Part shown: piece by piece, positions 62,443 through 64,000 of the stretch
Numbering within the stretch: the first letter of the stretch is position 1
Layout of the letters: every line of letters begins with the position of its first letter
Assembly: GCA_012295275.1 (NCBI GenBank)
Contig: CM022665.1
Coordinates: 40,811,152-40,875,151, forward strand
Direction of reading: 5' to 3'
DNA: 64,000 nucleotides
Source: Chrysomallon squamiferum
Taxonomy: Eukaryota > Mollusca > Gastropoda > Neomphalida > Peltospiridae
Program-made: the position numbers and the translations under genes
Notes under the pieces: generated by a model
What the model saw: only the letters and a program-made list of their open reading frames with translations
Database searches by the model: none
Told to the model about the DNA's origin: nothing

Positions 62443-63394
62443 AATTAAAGTAAATTAAATAATTAATTATATATTTCTTTGATACTGATTTTATTTTAAG
62501 AGTGGTCTTTATAGTTATTCATATTTTTCTTTACAGATTTATTTTATCTACAGGCAGTCGATTCTTAAAAGTACATGACCTTTGGCACATACTAGCTAAT
62601 GCATTTTGTAATTTAAATTCCATTTTTTTTATTTTTTATTTTTTATTATTTTTTTTAAATTAATGTAATTGTTAGTGGTGTAGGATGTAATGTTATTTTT
62701 TATGATTTTATATTAATGAACATCCAGCACATTTTTGCTGTTATTGTATTACCGACATACATAACAGGCTATTATATATTATAAATTTCTTCATTTTATT
62801 TATTATTGTTATTATTGTTGTTGTTGTTGTTATTATTACTATTAAAACATTTTATTTTTAAATTTAAAAGAAGAATATAAAAAATAATCTCCAAAATTAT
62901 AAACATCAACAAAAACGTCAATAAATCATAATTTAAAAAGACATTTTGTTAAGAAGATTAATTTTTTTTTTTTTTTTATCAAAAGTGACATCCAAAAATA
63001 TCTGTTCATTTGTTCTGACTGATTAGTTGATACATGAAAACAACAAGAACAACAAAAAAACAAACAGACATGAAATATCTTCTTAATGATGTAACATTAG
63101 TTTTAGGTCCACAAATGCAGTGGTTATGATACAAGGTCATAAAAAGATTAAGCAGGTAGGTTATGATGAATGTCTGATGTCACCACAACCTTCTAAATGT
63201 CATAGTAATAATTAGCCGTCTAAGATTCATTTGTAAATATATGGAAAATTACATGGAATCATTATTTTAAATGAATCATATCAGTGACCTAATGTTTATT
63301 GTTTTTTGTTTAAATATACATACATGATACGTGAAAAACTTTTTAAATATTATCATTGCCATCATTATTTTTGTATTGTTATTGTTACTTTTAT

Positions 63395-63450
63395 TGTTAT
63401 TATTATTATTATTATTGTTACTGTTGTTATTTTATTTATTGTTGTTGCTG

Positions 63451-63485
<35 letters not shown>
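63395..63485. repeat. Compound (TTA)n/(TTG)n tract
   Basis: TTA blocks separated by GTT-rich sequence. They produce an Ile/Val-rich plus-strand frame without gene support. Confidence 0.9.
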
Positions 63486-64000
63486 ATTATTAAAGTAATT
63501 ATGAAATCTGCAAACTAAAACAAGAGAAAAACCAAACAGAAGAATACCAGCATCCACTATGAACAGAAAAGTACATAACCTAATACACAAGTCTTGAAGT
63601 ACCATGCTTTTTTTTCTTGCTTTTTTTTTCCACCTGTTGCCAATAGCAAGGTTCCAACTGAGTAAATGAGTTTTCTTTATCTAAATCAGAAAAGTACTTT
63701 ACATGTAAAACATCTATTTAATTAAGTTCTTTTTATGTACTTTAACATTATTTGCCTTCCCGGTTTATGTTTTTTACAGTTTACGATTTACTTTTAGTTT
63801 GGTTTTTTCTGTCTGTGGCTATGTGTTTGTCAATGAGTGAATGCCTGTAAATCAATGTATATATATACATGTATTTATTTTAATATATTTTTCAGAGAAC
63901 ATGAGAAAAGAACAAAGAACTAGTATAAAACTAAGACCAACATTAAGAAATAGATAAAAATAAATTGATTAATTAATAAATAATAATAATAATAATATGC

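Larger units (their letters stand above)
61666..64000. other. AT-rich right end without a gene
   Basis: Poly-T at 62,171-62,191 and 62,398-62,438, (GTT)n near 62,815, and a compound (TTA)n tract at 63,395-63,485. A 61,730-62,120 patch of more balanced composition holds no recognised frame. Confidence 0.6.

Noticed and set aside
1-64000. CRISPR arrays, bacterial operons, toxin or phage genes
   Set aside because: The sequence is eukaryotic with spliced genes; tandem arrays have no spacer structure and no associated genes.

Overview
This is AT-rich animal genomic DNA (roughly three quarters A+T by eye, not computed) with spliceosomal introns, GT..AG junctions and very abundant simple repeats of the (TTA)n, (TA)n, (CA/TG)n, (GA)n and poly-A/T types. 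The mix of a vertebrate-like B3GALNT2 homologue, long introns packed with microsatellites and a degraded Tc1 element suggests a lophotrochozoan, most likely a mollusc and perhaps a cephalopod. That placement is inference; nothing in the window names the species.

Two protein-coding genes can be read exon by exon, and they are divergent. On the minus strand, from 29,513 down to 6,242, eleven coding exons join in frame into a 439-residue F-box/WD40 protein: an F-box at the N-terminus, a linker, and seven to eight WD-type blades. This is the layout of a substrate receptor of an SCF ubiquitin ligase. On the plus strand, from 31,664 to 35,081, six exons encode the first 199 residues of a B3GALNT2-like glycosyltransferase (type II membrane anchor, then the N-terminal region before the catalytic core). 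The rest of that gene was not found in the next 29 kb. About 2.1 kb separates the two start codons, and this shared 5' region contains a diverged direct duplication of about 225 bp.

Left end, 1-6,060: a TATG microsatellite, then two possible exons of an unrecognised plus-strand gene (335-420 and 1,614-1,808) that would converge on the F-box gene, a CpG-containing island with a hairpin carrying two E-boxes, and degenerate repeats. F-box gene introns, 6.4-29.4 kb: microsatellites, several islands of normal base composition that could be conserved regulatory elements, and a pogo/Tigger-like repeat remnant. Right part, 35-64 kb: probably one very long B3GALNT2 intron or intergenic DNA. It holds a 48-bp minisatellite open in two reading frames, other tandem arrays, one small exon-like segment readable on either strand, and a Tc1-family transposon (55,272-56,610) with clear terminal inverted repeats but a broken transposase.

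No CRISPR array, operon, rRNA or convincing tRNA was seen. I found no clear evidence of a new molecular system. The best leads are the duplicated segment in the divergent promoter, the two-frame minisatellite, the unassigned exon pair at the left end and the regulatory-looking islands.
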